Origin: Bacteroidota bacterium
GTDB lineage: Bacteria > Bacteroidota > Bacteroidia > Chitinophagales > Chitinophagaceae
Reading direction: 5' to 3'
Assembly (NCBI GenBank): GCA_018266575.1
Contig: JAFEAE010000007.1
Location: 1 to 64,000 of the forward strand
DNA length: 64,000 nt
Numbering within the stretch: the first letter of the stretch is position 1; every line of letters starts with the position of its first letter. The position numbers and the translations under genes were made by a program. The notes below the pieces were generated by a model. It was not told where the DNA came from, made no database searches, and worked only from the letters and a program-made list of their open reading frames with translations. Shown in pieces: positions 44,212 to 52,798 of this stretch.

Positions 44212-44604
44212 ATGAAGAAGCAAATCCTATTTGCAATCGCGAAACTTACCTTAGTTGTTTTATTTGTTGTATCTGTTGCTGGTGCTGATGCGCAGGGTAC
44301 CCCTGCTGAAAAAAATACACAGATCAGTTATCTTGGTGTACAGGAAGGTATGGTATTGTTCAACGTAGTATATGATAACCCAAGCGGCAATAAATTCACA
44401 GTTACTGTTCTTGACAAAGAAGGTTTTCCGTTATACCAGGAAACATCTTCAGACAAAAAGTTTGATAAAAATTTCAAACTGCTTACAGGAGAAAGCAACA
44501 AGCTGACTTTTGTAATTAAAAATGCAAAAGAAACAACTGCAACGCAATCATTCGAGATCAACACACATGTTGTAGAAGATGTGGTTGTAACCAAAGTAAA
44601 ATAG
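44212..44604 (+). CDS. Exported hypothetical protein
   Basis: 130 residues with a clear signal peptide ending AGADAQ. The mature part (ISYLGVQEGMVLFNVVYDNPSG, VTVLDKEGFPLYQETSS, LTFVIKNAKE) has the alternating pattern of a small beta-sandwich, common among Bacteroidota secreted proteins. No function is known. It has its own strong promoter with a long leader and its own terminator, so it is monocistronic and possibly abundant. Confidence 0.7.
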   Translation: MKKQILFAIAKLTLVVLFVVSVAGADAQGTPAEKNTQISYLGVQEGMVLFNVVYDNPSGNKFTVTVLDKEGFPLYQETSSDKKFDKNFKLLTGESNKLTFVIKNAKETTATQSFEINTHVVEDVVVTKVK

Positions 44605-44641
44605 TAGCACGGATTTATTTATAAAAGCAGGTAAGTTTTGC

Positions 44642-44679
44642 AAAAAGCCCCGCTCATCAGGAATGAAGCGGGGCTTTTA
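44642..44679. terminator. Bidirectional terminator
   Basis: AAAAGCCCCGCT and AGCGGGGCTTTT form a 12-bp stem, with A and T runs on both sides, between two convergent genes. Confidence 0.9.
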
Positions 44680-44697
44680 ATTTTTAGAGTGTTATAT

Positions 44698-45255
44698 TTA
44701 ATTCGTTGTGGATTTTGATGACGTACCAAACGTTTGTTTTATCTGTGAGTAGGTCATTGTGCTCAGCTCTTGTTTCGTGTATGCTTTACCGTTATAACCA
44801 TTAGTAAGTATAGTTCCAGATATTAAAACATAACGATATAATAACCCTGTTAAATCAAAATTCGAATATAGATCGATTGTTCCGGGATATAAATCCTGCG
44901 TAATAAACCCTCCAGTAGTATATGTATATACGTCGGAAATATTCAATACTAATGTATCAGTTCCGTTAGGCGCTCCTCCTGGTACTCCAATATATGATAA
45001 AATTATGCCCGAATTCAATATGGAAGAAGTGAGCCCTGATGCCGATATATTTTCACCATAAGTTGTATCTGCAGGAGTTACTGAATTATCAATATTAATT
45101 ATAGAGGTTGATAAAGTTGTCCACGCAGAATACATAACACTATCTGGTCCTGCAGGCCCTTTTGGACCAGCCGGTCCGGTATCTCCTTTTTTACAACCCA
45201 CAAATGCTAAAGTAGAAAGCGCCGCAACGATAAAAAACAGTTTCAGATTTTTCAT
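44698..45255 (-). CDS. Lipoprotein with a short collagen-like stretch
   Basis: 185 residues. The signal ends FVGCKKGD with lipid attachment at Cys. Right after it comes a Gly-x-y run (GDTGPAGPKGPAGP, four to five triplets), then a beta-rich domain with repeated Thr and Ser. Such short collagen-like spacers next to the lipidated Cys are frequent in Bacteroidota surface lipoproteins and probably act as a stalk. The function of the distal domain is unknown. Confidence 0.75.
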   Translation of the reverse strand: MKNLKLFFIVAALSTLAFVGCKKGDTGPAGPKGPAGPDSVMYSAWTTLSTSIINIDNSVTPADTTYGENISASGLTSSILNSGIILSYIGVPGGAPNGTDTLVLNISDVYTYTTGGFITQDLYPGTIDLYSNFDLTGLLYRYVLISGTILTNGYNGKAYTKQELSTMTYSQIKQTFGTSSKSTTN

Positions 45256-45461
45256 AATTTCTAATATTAGTTAAGTGATAAATTAAAAGGCGAAATATGT
45301 ATAAGTTTAATAAATTAAAGATAAAACAAACGGGTGAAAAAATGCCTCATAAGCAAATGCGTTCATCAAAATCTTTATTCGAAAAATAACTTAACATGCT
45401 AATAAATTGTACGCAGTGTGTTGCCAATAGGTTGTTTGTGAAATGAAAAATAAGAGGCCTC

Positions 45462-45560
45462 ATCCCAACCCTTCTCCTTTGCAGAAGGGCTTGTTCAATT
45501 TTGGTTTCTGTTTTCTTCGGGGCTAAAGTCCTCTCCTCTGGAGAGGATTTAGGTGAGGTT
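45462..45560. repeat. Two palindromic elements in opposite orientation upstream of the lipoprotein gene
   Basis: The 303-base gap 45256-45558 contains CCTCATCCCAACCCTTCTCC...GAAGGG and, inverted, CTCTCCTCTGGAGAGG followed by GGTGAGGTT. They share the core of the element at 28814. The rest of the gap is AT-rich with no gene. Confidence 0.65.
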
Positions 45561-45933
45561 ATGCGTAAACCACACTTTTTCCAAACGGCATAAAAGACAG
45601 TTCCATTAGTTTAAGATGCTGGCGTGCAAATGGGATCCCGATAATTGTAATAAATAGAAGGCCTGCAAATATTAAATGTACAAAGGCAGTGTACAAACCT
45701 CCGCAAAGCAGCCAGATGATGTTGAATAAAACAGATAAACACCCTGTTCCTCTTGACGAGGAAACTACTTTTTTCCCGAATGGCCAAATCACCAATCCTG
45801 CAATTTTAAAACATTGCATTCCCCAGGGAATACCAACGATGGTGATGCATAAAATAAAACCTCCGAATATATAACCAAGCGCTGCAGCAAAGCCGCCAAA
45901 TACCAGCCATATCAGGTTGCCGAGGAAATTCAT
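45559..45933 (-). CDS. YccF domain inner-membrane protein
   Basis: 124 residues containing the YccF domain twice (FGGFILCITIVGIPWGMQCFKIA...WPFGKKV and FAGLLFITIIGIPFARQHLKL...MPFGKSV), with about four helices. The internal repeat and the GIP motifs define the family. Its role in the membrane is not known. The last residues overlap the end of the adjacent palindromic element (45560). Confidence 0.87.
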   Translation of the reverse strand: MNFLGNLIWLVFGGFAAALGYIFGGFILCITIVGIPWGMQCFKIAGLVIWPFGKKVVSSSRGTGCLSVLFNIIWLLCGGLYTAFVHLIFAGLLFITIIGIPFARQHLKLMELSFMPFGKSVVYA

Positions 45934-45950
45934 GAAACGAAAATACGGAA

Positions 45951-46071
45951 AGATGACAGATGATGGTTGTCAGATGACAGTCTTCAGGTGAAACTTAGCA
46001 ATGAAATTTTTTCTGTTCATAATGCAAGTTACACTCACATTCTGCCATCTAACATCTGTCAACTGTCATCT
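45951..46071. repeat. Oppositely oriented heptamer arrays (AGATGAC type)
   Basis: Left array 45951-45980 (AGATGAC, AGATGAT, GGTTGTC, AGATGAC) and right array 46042-46071 are imperfectly complementary over 30 bases, each built of four seven-base units. They fill the space between the RRM gene terminator and the YccF gene. Confidence 0.6.
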
Positions 46072-46074
46072 CAT

Positions 46075-46099
46075 AAAAAAAGCGTCTCTTTCGAAACGC
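46075..46099 (-). terminator. Terminator of the RNA-binding protein gene
   Basis: On the minus strand GCGTTTC-GAAA-GAGACGC (seven pairs, GNRA-type loop) is followed by seven T residues. Confidence 0.8.
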
Positions 46100-46126
46100 C
46101 TTTTCAAAATGCATTAATACAAACTA

Positions 46127-46444
46127 TTAATACCTGCTGTTGCTGTAGTTATTTCTTTTTTGAAATCCACCGCCACCGCCTCTGTTGTTGTTTGGCCTTT
46201 CTTCTTTTGGCCTTGCAACTGCTACACCGATAGTGCGGCCGTCAACAGAAGCGCCATCCAGTTCCTGGATTGCTTTTTTCGCAGCTTCTTCTTCCGGCAT
46301 TTCTACAAATGCAAAACCGCGTGATTTGTTGGTGAATTTGTCTAAAATAACTTTTGCAGAAGTTACTTCACCATATTCTGCAAAATACTCTTGTAAGTCT
46401 TCGTCTCTGACGTTAAAACTTAAATTCGAAACGTAAATGTTCAT
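46127..46444 (-). CDS. Small RRM RNA-binding protein
   Basis: 105 residues: one RNA-recognition motif with RNP2 (IYVSNL) at the start and RNP1 (RGFAFVEM) near residue 43, then a Gly/Asn/Arg-rich tail (NNNRGGGGGFQKRNNYSNSRY). Such bacterial RRM proteins bind single-stranded RNA and are often cold-induced. It has its own promoter, a leader of about 130 bases and a terminator. The long leader hints at post-transcriptional control. Confidence 0.92.
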   Translation of the reverse strand: MNIYVSNLSFNVRDEDLQEYFAEYGEVTSAKVILDKFTNKSRGFAFVEMPEEEAAKKAIQELDGASVDGRTIGVAVARPKEERPNNNRGGGGGFQKRNNYSNSRY

Positions 46445-46582
46445 ACCTAAATTAACTGGTTAAAAAATTGTTTTAAAACAAGCCGGATAGAGAGCAGAGT
46501 AAAGAAGACTGACTATTACGAGGATAATTGTAGCAGAAAAAATCGTTCACTTACTAAATGCTGTTATCAGCTTAATTCGATG
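46445..46582 (-). other. Long 5' leader of the RRM gene
   Basis: Region between the -7 promoter box and the start codon, without a reading frame. Leaders of this length are typical of cold-shock genes, where they fold differently at low temperature. No specific motif was recognised. The remainder of the gap up to 46795 shows nothing further. Confidence 0.4.
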
Positions 46583-46612
46583 CAAAGATATTTGTTTATT
46601 GACGAATTGCAA
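46583..46612 (-). promoter_or_regulatory. Promoter of the RRM gene
   Basis: Read on the minus strand: TTG (complement of 46610-46612), a 19-base spacer and TATCTTTG (complement of 46583-46590), an exact consensus match. Confidence 0.65.
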
Positions 46613-46795
46613 GCTTTTCTTTTATTATTTGTGATTGATAACCAAAAATTCATTTAACGGCAATCACTTATATCAGAATATCTTTTACACCTTATTTTTT
46701 AAACAAACCGGAAATCCCGAATACCTGCGCCTTTTTCGTGTCGTTTGATTGATGTAATCATGTGATTTGTTGTTCATATAATCCAAAATCCTTTT

Positions 46796-47242
46796 ATGAA
46801 AAGCCAACCCTTCTGCGGAGAAACTGTTTTTGAAACATGCTCAAATCAAACTCCTTCTTTTAAAAATATCCGAGTACAAAAATTAGCAAGCCGGTTAATA
46901 ACTGAATTGTTGCCCGATGCCGTTTGTAAACACAGTATTATCCTGAACAATATTCATCCGGCATTAACCGTACGTACCGATGACAATATGCTTGCATATA
47001 TTCTATGGAATATGCTAAACGGGGCGATAAAAAGTACCGAAGCAAAATGCATTCACCTTAATGTAGAGCTGCACGATAAAGGAATTATTATTTTAGTGCA
47101 GGATGCGGGCCATTCTTTCTACAAAAATATTTCCCCGGAATACAGGCGTGTGCAATTTGTTGCACAAAAATTAGGCGGTACAGTCAGTGTCAATAATAAG
47201 ATCGATAATACTACAACTGTTGCGTTTACATTGTTTGGCGAA

Positions 47243-47257
<15 letters not shown>
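46796..47257 (+). CDS. Stand-alone HATPase-like domain protein
   Basis: 153 residues resembling only the ATP-binding domain of a histidine kinase: an N-box-like helix ([16 protein letters not shown]), a G1-like motif VQDAGHSF in place of DxGxG, and the terminal block [27 protein letters not shown]. There is no dimerisation/His domain and no sensor. The motifs are degenerate, so ATP binding is doubtful. It could be an anti-sigma or regulator-type protein or a remnant kinase. Its 3' end overlaps the convergent MFS gene by 15 bases. Confidence 0.6.
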
Positions 47258-48487
<1,230 letters not shown>

Positions 48488-48594
48488 GAAAAGCAAATAT
48501 GAGTTGATGGATAATTTTCAAAATTATTGATTGTTTTCTACTTTTATAGTTATTGAAGATTTTATAATTAATAGTTCATATTTCACATATAACT

Positions 48595-49371
48595 TCATTC
48601 GCCTTTAAACTCCGCTTGCCGTTTTTCTAAAAACGCTTTAACGCCTTCTGCATAATCTTTGGTTTGCGCTGCTGCAAATTGCAGATTGTCCTCCGCCCGC
48701 AATTGTTCTTCCAAGGAATTACCCGCCGATTGGTTGAGCGCTTGTTTTGTATATGCCAAACCTTTTGTAGGCATTTTTGAAAGTACAATTGCGATCTTCA
48801 TAGATTCTTCCGAAAAATTTTCATCAGAAAAAACTTTGTAGATCATTCCCATTCTTTCCGCTTCTGTTGCAGAAATTTTATCGCCCAGCATCATGATTGC
48901 GGATGCTTTTTGAAAACCAATTAATCTTGGTAAAAAAAAAGTGCCGCCACTATCAGGTATCAAACCGATTTTTGAAAACGCCTGGATGAATGAAGAAGAA
49001 ACTTTTGCCACTACAACATCACAACTTAATGCAATATTTGCACCTGCCCCTGCTGCTACGCCATTTACAGCACATACAACGGGTTTCTCCATATTCCTGA
49101 TCCTTGTAACAAGCGGATTGTAGTAATCAGAAAGCATTTCTTTAAAAACATTTGCATCTTTATGGGCTACTTCACTCAGATCCTGTCCTGCAGAAAATGC
49201 TTTTCCATTTCCGGTTAAATAAACGCAGCGGATATTTTTATCTGAAGAACAATCATCTAACGTTTTTTGCAGAAGCAAAATCATTTCCCGTGTGAAAGCA
49301 TTGAATTTTTCAGGATGGTTAAGCGTAATGACCGCAATATTATTTTTTATTTCAAAAAGAACAGATGACAT
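48595..49371 (-). CDS. paaG: Enoyl-CoA hydratase/isomerase family, likely PaaG-type
   Basis: Crotonase-fold enzyme of 258 residues. The oxyanion-hole segments GKAFSAGQDLSEV and NGVAAGAGANIALSCD are present, and the pattern LIPDSGGTFFLPRL is typical of 2-(1,2-epoxy-1,2-dihydrophenyl)acetyl-CoA isomerase. In phenylacetate breakdown this enzyme converts the epoxide to an oxepin. Position at the end of paaABCD supports that assignment over a general fatty-acid hydratase. Confidence 0.82.
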   Translation of the reverse strand: MSSVLFEIKNNIAVITLNHPEKFNAFTREMILLLQKTLDDCSSDKNIRCVYLTGNGKAFSAGQDLSEVAHKDANVFKEMLSDYYNPLVTRIRNMEKPVVCAVNGVAAGAGANIALSCDVVVAKVSSSFIQAFSKIGLIPDSGGTFFLPRLIGFQKASAIMMLGDKISATEAERMGMIYKVFSDENFSEESMKIAIVLSKMPTKGLAYTKQALNQSAGNSLEEQLRAEDNLQFAAAQTKDYAEGVKAFLEKRQAEFKGE

Positions 49372-49419
49372 TCTGATTTACGAATTGAGATTTACAATTT
49401 ACGATTTATTGCAAAGTAT

Positions 49420-49911
49420 TTAATGGCATTTGAAATAATCGAACGGTTCATGACAATCATTACATTGATATAATGCTTTGCAAGCAGTAGAACCAAATTG
49501 GCTAATAAGTTTTGTATTGTATGAATTACATCGGGGACATTGAATAGCTTCCCCATCATGAAATAATTCAGTGTGACAAACTTGTTGTTTAACGGTTGGG
49601 GGTGCAATACCGAAAGCTTTTAATTTTTGTTTGCCGCTTTCAGTCATCCAATCGGTTGTCCATGCGGGCGATAACACAGATGTGATCTTTATTTTTTTGT
49701 ATCCATGTTCAAACAATGCCAATTTAATATTTATGCTGATGGCATCCATTGCTGGGCATCCGCTATATGTTGGTGTGATGATTACTTCGATTTCATTTTC
49801 ATTTATTTTTATATCTCTCACAATTCCTAAATCAATAATAGAAAGCACAGGAACTTCGGGATCGTTCACTGTTTCCAAAATGGATAATATTTTTTGTTCA
49901 ATGGTATCCAA
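49420..49911 (-). CDS. paaD: Phenylacetyl-CoA epoxidase subunit PaaD
   Basis: 163 residues: an N-terminal MIP18/DUF59-type domain (VNDPEVPVLSIIDLGIVRDI, then PTYSGCPAMDAI) and a C-terminal zinc-ribbon with CPRC...C...CNDC...C. PaaD is needed to assemble metal or cluster in the epoxidase complex. The start is TTG (49911), as an in-frame stop lies just upstream. It overlaps the end of the CPBP protease gene by 14 bases, so the two are translationally coupled. Confidence 0.9.
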   Translation of the reverse strand: MDTIEQKILSILETVNDPEVPVLSIIDLGIVRDIKINENEIEVIITPTYSGCPAMDAISINIKLALFEHGYKKIKITSVLSPAWTTDWMTESGKQKLKAFGIAPPTVKQQVCHTELFHDGEAIQCPRCNSYNTKLISQFGSTACKALYQCNDCHEPFDYFKCH

Positions 49912-50554
49912 GAAAAATAAAAGTTAAACCAATGAAATCATAAAAACTATGAAAGAATAAACCATACCACAGATTTTTTTTATTCATCAGAATCGCTGCC
50001 TGATAACAACTTCCGGCAACGAAGGCATTAACAACACCCAATATGCCTTGTTGATAATGATAAGCGGCGAAAATAATGTTCGTTATAACAAAGCTGATAA
50101 TAAAACTGTTTTTGCCTGTAAAAAGTTTTTCAAAACGTGTAAAAATAAAACCGTGGAAAACGAGCTCTTCATAAAAACCACCAACGATTAATGCCATTAA
50201 AAGTACAAAAATGAAGTTAACCGGATTATGTGTGATGAAGTTAAAATCTTTCAGGTTGATGTTTTTATCCGGGAAAATATTTTTTACTAATGGCATGAAG
50301 GCAAACTGTAACAAACCAAATACAATAACAGCAAGCAAAGCCCCAATCCAGATTGATTTTGTTTCAAAGTTTTTAAATCTGAAAAAAATATCTTTAAAAT
50401 TTTCTTTTGAAATATATTTTAAAAAAACCCAGAGTACGGTAAGCACAACGGGCACATATAAAAACAAAGGCAGATAAGAATTATGCGGGTAAGCAAAAAT
50501 GAATGCTATAACCAAAAGGGAAATGACCTTGCGTGTTGTTGCTGACAGATTCAT
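49898..50554 (-). CDS. CPBP family intramembrane metalloprotease
   Basis: Membrane protein of 218 residues with about six helices. The CPBP (Abi/Rce1-like) motifs are GGFYEELVFHG (Glu129-Glu130) and FAAYH (His166), with a further His in FFHSFYD. The usual EExxxR motif ends in His134 here instead of Arg. The gene lies inside the phenylacetate operon between paaC and paaD and overlaps paaD, an unusual place for this family. Its target is unknown; relatives process prenylated proteins or peptides. Confidence 0.8.
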   Translation of the reverse strand: MNLSATTRKVISLLVIAFIFAYPHNSYLPLFLYVPVVLTVLWVFLKYISKENFKDIFFRFKNFETKSIWIGALLAVIVFGLLQFAFMPLVKNIFPDKNINLKDFNFITHNPVNFIFVLLMALIVGGFYEELVFHGFIFTRFEKLFTGKNSFIISFVITNIIFAAYHYQQGILGVVNAFVAGSCYQAAILMNKKNLWYGLFFHSFYDFIGLTFIFLGYH

Positions 50555-50576
50555 GTATAAAGATAAACACTGCGGC

Positions 50577-51386
50577 TTACCAATAGTTGTTTGGATAAGC
50601 TCTTTGCAAAAACTGCATTTCAGCTAAAATATAACCAAGGTGCTCGCTATGCTTTCCATCTTTGCCATTCCACCTCACTGCCTGTCCCTCTCTTGAAGGA
50701 AAACGGAGAGTTGCTTCATCAAAAATGTCTGTAATTTTTTTAAGCCAATTATTTTTTATTAATGAAAGGTCAACAGCGATTCCTTCGTTTGTAGCTAAAA
50801 GCTCGAAGCTTGCAGCTTCGAACAACTCATCGGTATACACCCACAAATCATCAACCGCTTTTTTTATTCTCGAATTGCTTTCTTCGGTTCCATCTCCCAA
50901 TCGTACCACCCATTCGCTGCTCCATCGCAAATGATAGGTTACTTCTTTCAAGGATTTTTCAGCAATAGCAGCAAGCGTTTCATCTTTGCTATGCTGTAAG
51001 TGTTGATATAAATAGAATTGATAAGCGCTGAAAAAAAACTGGCGGAGAATTGTTTTTGCCCAGTCGCCATTAGTTTGTTCAACTAATAAGCAATTTTTAA
51101 AATCTTTTACATCGCGGAGATAAGCAAGTGTATCTTCAGTTGCCTCACCACCAACCCCCTCTCCTCCGGGAGACGGGGCTTTGGCTCCCTGCAAGGTTGA
51201 GTCATTGATAAGTCGGGCAGCATACTGATAAAAATTTCTTGCTTGCCCAATCAGATCGAGTGCAATATTTGAAATAGCAATGTCTTGTTCCAATATTGGT
51301 CCATGCCCCGTCCATTCACTGTTGCGGTGACCGAGTATTAATGCGTTATCTGCAAGATGTAAAGTATAATCGATAAGAGCATTCAT
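50577..51386 (-). CDS. paaC: Phenylacetyl-CoA epoxidase structural subunit PaaC
   Basis: 269 residues, a ferritin-like helical protein that pairs with PaaA but lacks its own iron site. LADNALILGHRNSEWTGHGP and YLRDVKDFKNCLLVEQ are family signatures. Between residues of about 66 and 85 an inserted peptide (STLQGAKAPSPGGEGVGGEA) is encoded by a diverged copy of the CTCTCC/GGAGAG palindromic element, in frame and in a loop. Otherwise length and motifs are normal. Confidence 0.91.
   Translation of the reverse strand: MNALIDYTLHLADNALILGHRNSEWTGHGPILEQDIAISNIALDLIGQARNFYQYAARLINDSTLQGAKAPSPGGEGVGGEATEDTLAYLRDVKDFKNCLLVEQTNGDWAKTILRQFFFSAYQFYLYQHLQHSKDETLAAIAEKSLKEVTYHLRWSSEWVVRLGDGTEESNSRIKKAVDDLWVYTDELFEAASFELLATNEGIAVDLSLIKNNWLKKITDIFDEATLRFPSREGQAVRWNGKDGKHSEHLGYILAEMQFLQRAYPNNYW
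51145..51200. repeat. Palindromic element inserted inside paaC
   Basis: CCCC-C-TCTCC (51155-51164), loop TCCG, GGAGA-C-GGGG (51169-51178) with a single C-C mismatch, preceded by GCCTCACCACCAA. Read on the minus strand it ends in GGTGGTGAGGC, parallel to GGGTGAGGTC after the copy at 28814. Confidence 0.75.
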
Positions 51387-51388
51387 AA

Positions 51389-51412
51389 TTATTCCCCTTT
51401 AGGGGTAAGGGG
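51389..51412. repeat. Short palindrome CCCCTT-AGGGG between paaB and paaC
   Basis: TTCCCCTTTAGGGGTAAGGGGT occupies the 27-base gap. A near copy (CCCCTTCAGGGGATCAAGGGGT) stands immediately before the actB start codon at 6964. Confidence 0.6.
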
Positions 51413-51413
51413 T

Positions 51414-51701
51414 TTACATATTTTTCAATTCATCAGGCAATTCATAAAACGTTGGATGGCGATAAGGTTTATCATTTGCCGGATCATATAATGAAGAAGA
51501 TTCGTCAGGGTTAGATGCGTGGATATATTTTGATTCAACCACCCAAATGCTTACACCTTCCATTCTGCGTGTATAAACGTCCCTCGCATTTTCTATGGCC
51601 ATTTGTGCATCTGTGGCATGCAGGCTTCCTGCATGTTTGTGGTCCAAACCATTTTTACTGCGGATAAAAATCTCCCAGAGTGGCCAATCGTGATTTGACA
51701 T
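51414..51701 (-). CDS. paaB: Phenylacetyl-CoA epoxidase subunit PaaB
   Basis: 95 residues from the ATG at 51701, chosen because PaaB proteins begin close to the WPLWEIFIRSKNG motif; the longer frame runs back into paaA. The sequence SLHATDAQMAIENARDVYTRR and the Ser-rich C-terminal part are typical. PaaB bridges the PaaAC heterotetramers of the epoxidase. It follows paaA by ten bases. Confidence 0.92.
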   Translation of the reverse strand: MSNHDWPLWEIFIRSKNGLDHKHAGSLHATDAQMAIENARDVYTRRMEGVSIWVVESKYIHASNPDESSSLYDPANDKPYRHPTFYELPDELKNM

Positions 51702-51711
51702 GATTAAAATT

Positions 51712-52659
51712 TTATGCAACTGCTTTTTGTTCTCTTGATTTTCTTTTTTCTGAATAAGCTGCTGCAGCATCCCTAACCCATGCCCCATCTTCATGTGCTT
51801 TTACTCTTGCTTCTAATCTTTCTTTATTACAAGGGCCATTGCCGTTCACAACGTTCCGGAATTCTTCCCAGTTTATTTCTCCAAAATCATAGTGTTTTGT
51901 TTCTTCATTCCATTTCAGTTTTTCATCAGGCAAAACCAATCCTAATATTTTTACCTGCTCTGCACACACATCAATAAACTTTTGTCGCAGCTCATCATTA
52001 CTAAAGCGTTTAATTTTCCACTCCATACTTTGTTTACTATGCGGGGATGCATCATCATTCGGTCCGAACATCATAATGCTCGGCCACCACCAACGATTGA
52101 TTGCATCCTGCGCCATTTGTTTTTGAGCTTTGCTTCCTTTGCTAAGGGTTAGCAATATTTCAAAGCCCTGGCGTTGATGAAAACTTTCTTCTTTGCAAAT
52201 CCGTATCATAGCCCTTGCATAAGGGCCATAACTGCAACGGCATAATGGAACCTGGTTCATAATCGCTGCGCCATCAACCAACCAGCCTATCGCACCCATA
52301 TCTGCCCATGTTAATGTCGGGTAGTTAAAAATGGAAGAATATTTTGCCTTACCGGAATGCAATTGCTTCAGCATTTCATCTCTCGAAATATTTAGTGTTT
52401 CAGCAGCAGAATATAAATACAAACCATGCCCTGCTTCATCCTGCACTTTTGCAATGAGGGTTGCTTTTCTCCTTAATGTTGGTGCCCGTGTGATCCAGTT
52501 TGCTTCAGGTAGCATTCCAACAATTTCACTATGTGCATGCTGGGATATTTGCCTGATCAATGTTTTGCGGTATTGATCCGGCATCCAGTCTTTCGGTTCA
52601 ATCTTTATTTCTTCATCTATTTTATCAGCAAATATTTTTTCCTCATTGATGATTTGCAT
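51712..52659 (-). CDS. paaA: Phenylacetyl-CoA epoxidase catalytic subunit PaaA
   Basis: 315 residues, the diiron oxygenase subunit converting phenylacetyl-CoA to its 1,2-epoxide. Ferritin-like iron motifs are seen ([13 protein letters not shown] with EaxH, and [11 protein letters not shown] with ExxH), together with the start [23 protein letters not shown]. It is the first gene of paaABC-CPBP-paaD-paaG. A TetR-type palindrome at 52703-52718 overlaps its probable promoter, so induction by pathway intermediates is expected. Confidence 0.94.
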   Translation of the reverse strand: MQIINEEKIFADKIDEEIKIEPKDWMPDQYRKTLIRQISQHAHSEIVGMLPEANWITRAPTLRRKATLIAKVQDEAGHGLYLYSAAETLNISRDEMLKQLHSGKAKYSSIFNYPTLTWADMGAIGWLVDGAAIMNQVPLCRCSYGPYARAMIRICKEESFHQRQGFEILLTLSKGSKAQKQMAQDAINRWWWPSIMMFGPNDDASPHSKQSMEWKIKRFSNDELRQKFIDVCAEQVKILGLVLPDEKLKWNEETKHYDFGEINWEEFRNVVNGNGPCNKERLEARVKAHEDGAWVRDAAAAYSEKRKSREQKAVA

Positions 52660-52702
52660 AGAAAAATTTGAATCGTGAAGATAATCCTTTTTCTCAAGAA
52701 AA

Positions 52703-52718
52703 ACTAACGATTGTTAGT
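52703..52718. promoter_or_regulatory. TetR operator in the paaA/GH30 intergenic region
   Basis: ACTAAC-GATT-GTTAGT is a palindrome 44 bases upstream of the paaA start. On the minus strand its end merges with TAGTTTTT, a one-mismatch -7 box, with TTTG 22 bases upstream. The same word stands in front of tetR at 57872. A half site ACTAACGATT recurs at 52781. Confidence 0.7.
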
Positions 52719-52739
52719 ATGCCGGATGCAAATCCCGGA

Positions 52740-52769
52740 TTGCAAAAGCCATGAATACTTTTATCTTTA
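52740..52769 (+). promoter_or_regulatory. Probable promoter of the first GH30 gene
   Basis: TTG at 52740-52742, a 19-base spacer and TATCTTTA at 52762-52769 (one mismatch to TAnnTTTG). The TetR half site at 52781-52790 lies just past the expected start point. Confidence 0.45.
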
Positions 52770-52798
52770 TATGCTTGTTCACTAACGATTCAAATATT

